Source: JAFKKS01 sp039808325
Lineage (GTDB): Bacteria; Pseudomonadota; Alphaproteobacteria; Rhizobiales; Xanthobacteraceae
Direction of reading: 5' to 3'
NCBI GenBank assembly: GCA_039808325.1
Contig: JBDHSU010000050.1
Location: forward strand, 1 to 25,688
Length of the DNA stretch: 25,688 nucleotides
Part shown: positions 23,497 through 25,688 of the stretch, in pieces
How the letters are laid out: each line of letters begins with the position of its first letter
Position numbering within the stretch: the first letter of the stretch is position 1
Position numbers and translations under genes: made by a program
Notes under the pieces: generated by a model
Databases searched by the model: none
The model's input: only the letters and a program-made list of their open reading frames with translations
What the model was told of the DNA's origin: nothing

Positions 23497-24309
23497 TCAA
23501 GTCATCGAGACGCCGTCATCGTTGTCGAATTCCGCGCTACAGAACGTGCCGCCTTGATACCAGTCGCCGACAGGATCGTCCGGCAGTTTCGCCTGTGCCG
23601 CAAGCGCTTCGTCGCGAAGGTCCTCGGCGCGCCCGGTCGGCCGATAACCGAAACGATAGGCGTTGGACATGTCGAACCAGCAGCGTTCGTTGTCCGAGAC
23701 CCCGTAGAAGATTTCAAACTTGATGTCGGGGTGATCGAGCCCGATGCGCGCGAGTTGCACCGTGTCGTCGGGACTCAGCCAGATCGCGAGGCGGCGTTTA
23801 TCGCGCGGGCCCTCTCCGAAATTGCCGATGCGCAGGCAGGTGATGCGCATGCCGTGCTTGTACGCATAGAGCGCACCGAGCGCTTCGCCGAACGCTTTGC
23901 TGACGCCGTAGCGCGAGTCCGGACGGGTCGTGACATCCGTTCCGATGCGATGGCGCCGCGGATAAAATCCGACGGCGTGGTTGGATGAGGCGAAGACGAT
24001 CCGCTTGACGCCGGCGCGGCGCGCCGCTTCGAAGATGTTGTAGCAGCCGACAATGTTGGATTGCAGGATCGTTTCCCAATCGGCTTCGTAGGCTTGTCCG
24101 CCAAAGTGCAGGATACCGTCGACGCCCTCGACCATTTTCTCGACCGCGGCCATGTCGGTGAGGTCGGCGGTTATGAAGGTTTCGTCGCTGGAGATGTCGT
24201 CAGGCTTGCGCCGGTCGCTCAGGCGTAACGAAGGATAAACGCCCTTCAATTGACGGCGAAGCCGGGTGCCGATTTCGCCGGCAGCACCGGTGATCAATAC
24301 CGTTTTCAT
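23497..24309 (-). CDS. udh: Uronate dehydrogenase-like NAD-dependent epimerase/dehydratase family enzyme
   Basis: This 270-residue extended SDR begins with the cofactor loop VLITGAAGEIG (4-14) and carries the catalytic set S109 in FASSNHAVGFYPR and Y134-x3-K138 in SRYGVSKAFGE. The SSNHxxGxYPR segment, the RPDSxYGVSK segment and the C-terminal YQGGTF all match the pattern I know for uronate dehydrogenase, which oxidises D-galacturonate or D-glucuronate with NAD+ to the aldaro-lactone. ATG 24309 starts the Rossmann fold directly; its ribosome site is weak. It is the first structural gene after the GntR regulator, followed by the lactone hydrolase, Gfo/Idh and aldolase genes. Confidence 0.83.
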   Translation of the reverse strand: MKTVLITGAAGEIGTRLRRQLKGVYPSLRLSDRRKPDDISSDETFITADLTDMAAVEKMVEGVDGILHFGGQAYEADWETILQSNIVGCYNIFEAARRAGVKRIVFASSNHAVGFYPRRHRIGTDVTTRPDSRYGVSKAFGEALGALYAYKHGMRITCLRIGNFGEGPRDKRRLAIWLSPDDTVQLARIGLDHPDIKFEIFYGVSDNERCWFDMSNAYRFGYRPTGRAEDLRDEALAAQAKLPDDPVGDWYQGGTFCSAEFDNDDGVSMT

Positions 24310-24395
24310 CAAGATGCCCGTTTTTATGTGTTGCGGATGAGCCGAGAGACTAAGGCGTGATCCCGAAGAGTGCGAACCGGCCCTCGGGAAACCGC

Positions 24396-24434
24396 GCCCT
24401 GTCGCAGGGCCGCCGATAGATGCACCTATCGGCG
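24396..24434. terminator. Paired hairpins at the end of the GntR gene
   Basis: CGCCGATAG (24411-24419) and CTATCGGCG (24426-24434) form a 9-bp stem over the GntR stop codon. GCCCT/AGGGC (24396-24400, 24406-24410) forms a second short stem. They could separate the regulator gene from the operon it precedes. No U-tract is seen. Confidence 0.4.
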
Positions 24435-25199
24435 CGGAATTGCACGCTCGTTCTCCTGCAAGGACTCGGCGAGCTTTCGATAGCGATTGCGGCTCTTGAG
24501 CAGATGGCTGCGCATCGCGGCTCGTGCTTGCGTTATGTTGCGGGCCTCGATGGCGTCGACGATGTGCCGATGCTCTTTCTGGAAGGTGCGAAGATTGGCC
24601 GCACGCTGCTCCAGATTTGACGAGAGGTTGATCGTTTGGCGCGGGATGATGAAGCGGCCGAGATACTCGAGAAAGCGAGGGAACTTCGGATTTCCCGTCG
24701 CTTCCGCGACGCTGCAATGAAACGCGAAATCCTGGTCGACGCCCAATTCCCCGCGCTCGATCGCCAATTCGATGGCGTCGAACGCGTCCGCGATTTTTTG
24801 CAGGCTGCTCTTGGAGGCCCGCTCGGCGGCGAAGCCCGCCGCTTCGATTTCGACGCCGGTGCGAAGTTCCATCACCTGCAAGATTTCCGCGATCGATTCG
24901 AGGCCGTCCAGCTCGATGCGAAACGGGCGGCGCGCGTTGCCGGCAACGAAAGCGCCGACGCCCTGGCGCGTCTCGACGAGCCCTTCGGCACGCAGCGCCG
25001 CGACGGCCTCACGGATGACCGTGCGGCTGACACCCATCGCCGCGATCATTTCCTGCTCGGTCGGCAGCCGGGCGCCGGGCGCGAGCTTGCCGCTGAGAAT
25101 TTGCGCGGTCAGTTGCCGCACGCACTCGTACGTCAGACTCTGCCGTGCCTCGAGAGGGCGCAGGCCGGAAAAATCATGGTGCTCGGTTTTTTGGATCAT
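24426..25199 (-). CDS. GntR-family (FadR subfamily, FCD domain) transcriptional regulator
   Basis: This 257-residue regulator has a winged helix-turn-helix at about 25-88 (LPTEQEMIAAMGVSRTVIRE, then AVAALRAEGLVETRQGVGAF) and a C-terminal FCD ligand domain. Candidate metal/ligand residues of FCD proteins are present: D157 and H161 in DFAFH, H210 in KEHRHIVDAI, and H232 in MRSHLL. FCD regulators of this type often sense sugar acids and repress their catabolic operons, consistent with the uronate-type genes immediately downstream. The start ATG 25199 is preferred over a TTG at 25274 because a palindromic operator-like site (25219-25233) lies between them. It stands 116 bp upstream of the uronate dehydrogenase gene. 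Confidence 0.88.
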   Translation of the reverse strand: MIQKTEHHDFSGLRPLEARQSLTYECVRQLTAQILSGKLAPGARLPTEQEMIAAMGVSRTVIREAVAALRAEGLVETRQGVGAFVAGNARRPFRIELDGLESIAEILQVMELRTGVEIEAAGFAAERASKSSLQKIADAFDAIELAIERGELGVDQDFAFHCSVAEATGNPKFPRFLEYLGRFIIPRQTINLSSNLEQRAANLRTFQKEHRHIVDAIEARNITQARAAMRSHLLKSRNRYRKLAESLQENERAIPRR

Positions 25200-25218
25200 G
25201 ACGCCGTTGCGGTCGCAA

Positions 25219-25233
25219 GTATGGTTATCATAC
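25219..25233. promoter_or_regulatory. Operator-like palindrome upstream of the GntR gene
   Basis: GTATGGTTATCATAC has perfect 5-bp arms (GTATG/CATAC) around GTTAT, 20 bp upstream of the GntR start. Short palindromes with this kind of TG-rich arm are typical of FadR-subfamily binding sites, so autoregulation is likely. I did not find a second good copy before the uronate dehydrogenase gene. Confidence 0.5.
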
Positions 25234-25353
25234 GACCCGTTTTCTCGGCGGTAAAGATCGATATCGCGTTGCAACGAGCGGCCGCCTGAAGCTTCGGCGA
25301 CGCGAGGCCGCGAGGCTCTTGCGCGCGGCGTTCGAGCGGATGTCGGTTAGCCT

Positions 25354-25688
25354 ATAGCGGGATGAGGAAAAATGTGGAGCGGTTTTCCGCCCGCGTCCCG
25401 CTCTGAGAATCGATCACGTTCATGATTTTGGATCGATTCGATCCGAAATCACCGTGATCTGGAACATGATGCCGAAAAGGGGAAACCGGTTTTCGGAAAA
25501 GCATGCCCTCGGGCTCGACCCGGGGGATGATGCTCAAACAAAACGATAACGACGGGTCTGATTCAACGCTGTTGGATCAGACCCCATAGCGTTTTCGAGC
25601 GAAGTGGATATCGGTTCGCGTGAAGAAAACGCGTCAAAACAAGAACCTAGAGCGTTGCTTTTGATTCCATCAAAAGCAAAAACGCTCT
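25354..25688. repeat. Mosaic of palindromic intergenic repeats
   Basis: No gene is supported here; the only open frame (25352-25537, minus) is made of repeat sequence. At least five imperfect palindromes stand in line. 25354-25402 is bounded by AGCGGGA / TCCCGCT. 25412-25460 centres on GGATCGATTCGATCC with GATCACG / CGTGATC ends. 25465-25505 has CATGATGCCGAAAA / TTTTCGG / GCATG. 25554-25584 has GGGTCTGAT / ATCAGACCC. 25588-25635 has AGCGTTTTC / GAAAACGC. The window then ends in 25649-25688, where AGAGCGTT and GCTTTTGAT pair with ATCAAAAGC and AACGCTCT. Repeats of this look are widely dispersed in Hyphomicrobiales genomes as I recall them. Function unknown. Confidence 0.8.

Noticed and set aside
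22570..23988. 472-codon open frame on the plus strand
   Set aside because: Antisense across the hydrolase and uronate dehydrogenase genes, both of which show clear family motifs on the other strand.
24310..24717. N-terminal extension of the uronate dehydrogenase frame
   Set aside because: It overlaps the end of the GntR gene and adds about 136 residues with no domain; the Rossmann loop begins right after ATG 24309.
25352..25537. 61-codon open frame on the minus strand in the terminal region
   Set aside because: It is built entirely from palindromic repeat sequence, with no ribosome site.

Overview
The window looks like chromosomal DNA of a high-GC alphaproteobacterium, most likely of the order Hyphomicrobiales (Rhizobiales). 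The evidence is a compact GC-rich gene layout, a phaA-phaB/phaR polyhydroxybutyrate locus, an ispA / mtgA-rpmF neighbourhood, TAXI-type TRAP transport, and a 3' mosaic of palindromic intergenic repeats of a kind I associate with that order. Genus cannot be fixed from the sequence alone. Both window edges are repeats (an IS end at base 1 and a palindromic repeat at the last base), which suggests a contig that broke at repeats.

Layout. 1-853: a complete IS5-family (IS427-like) element with a -1 frameshift transposase, abutting the stop codon of a tandem-domain universal stress protein (850-1686). 1855-4781 (minus): a YddG-like DMT exporter, phaB and phaA. 5073-5859 (plus): phaR, preceded by an overlapping 66-codon ORF that encodes a second, stand-alone PhaR DNA-binding domain. 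5902-7653 (minus): a PAS-GGDEF-EAL protein with a degenerate GGDEF site. 7812-8099: a small hypothetical protein. 8140-10202 (minus): a cytosolic gamma-glutamyltransferase-like Ntn hydrolase and a small membrane protein. 10336-12432: rpmF and mtgA (minus), and divergent ispA (plus).

12475-20267 is one apparent catabolic/uptake locus. An RpiR regulator, a class III aminotransferase, a TAXI substrate-binding protein and a fused TRAP permease run on the plus strand. A divergent crotonase-fold protein lacking both catalytic glutamates and a COG3618 lactonase-like hydrolase run on the minus strand. The divergent promoter carries two GAAAC-N4-GTTTC-like sites exactly 30 bp apart. The substrate is not identifiable from sequence.

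20318-25199 (minus) is a second locus: a GntR/FadR-type regulator, a uronate dehydrogenase-like SDR, a LigI/galactarolactone-isomerase-like hydrolase, a Gfo/Idh/MocA oxidoreductase, an HpaI-type aldolase and a GFA-fold protein. It reads as a non-phosphorylative uronate/aldarate pathway. No sugar-acid dehydratase or tartronate-semialdehyde reductase is present in the window. 25345-25688 holds no gene, only stacked palindromic repeats. No rRNA, tRNA or CRISPR array was seen.
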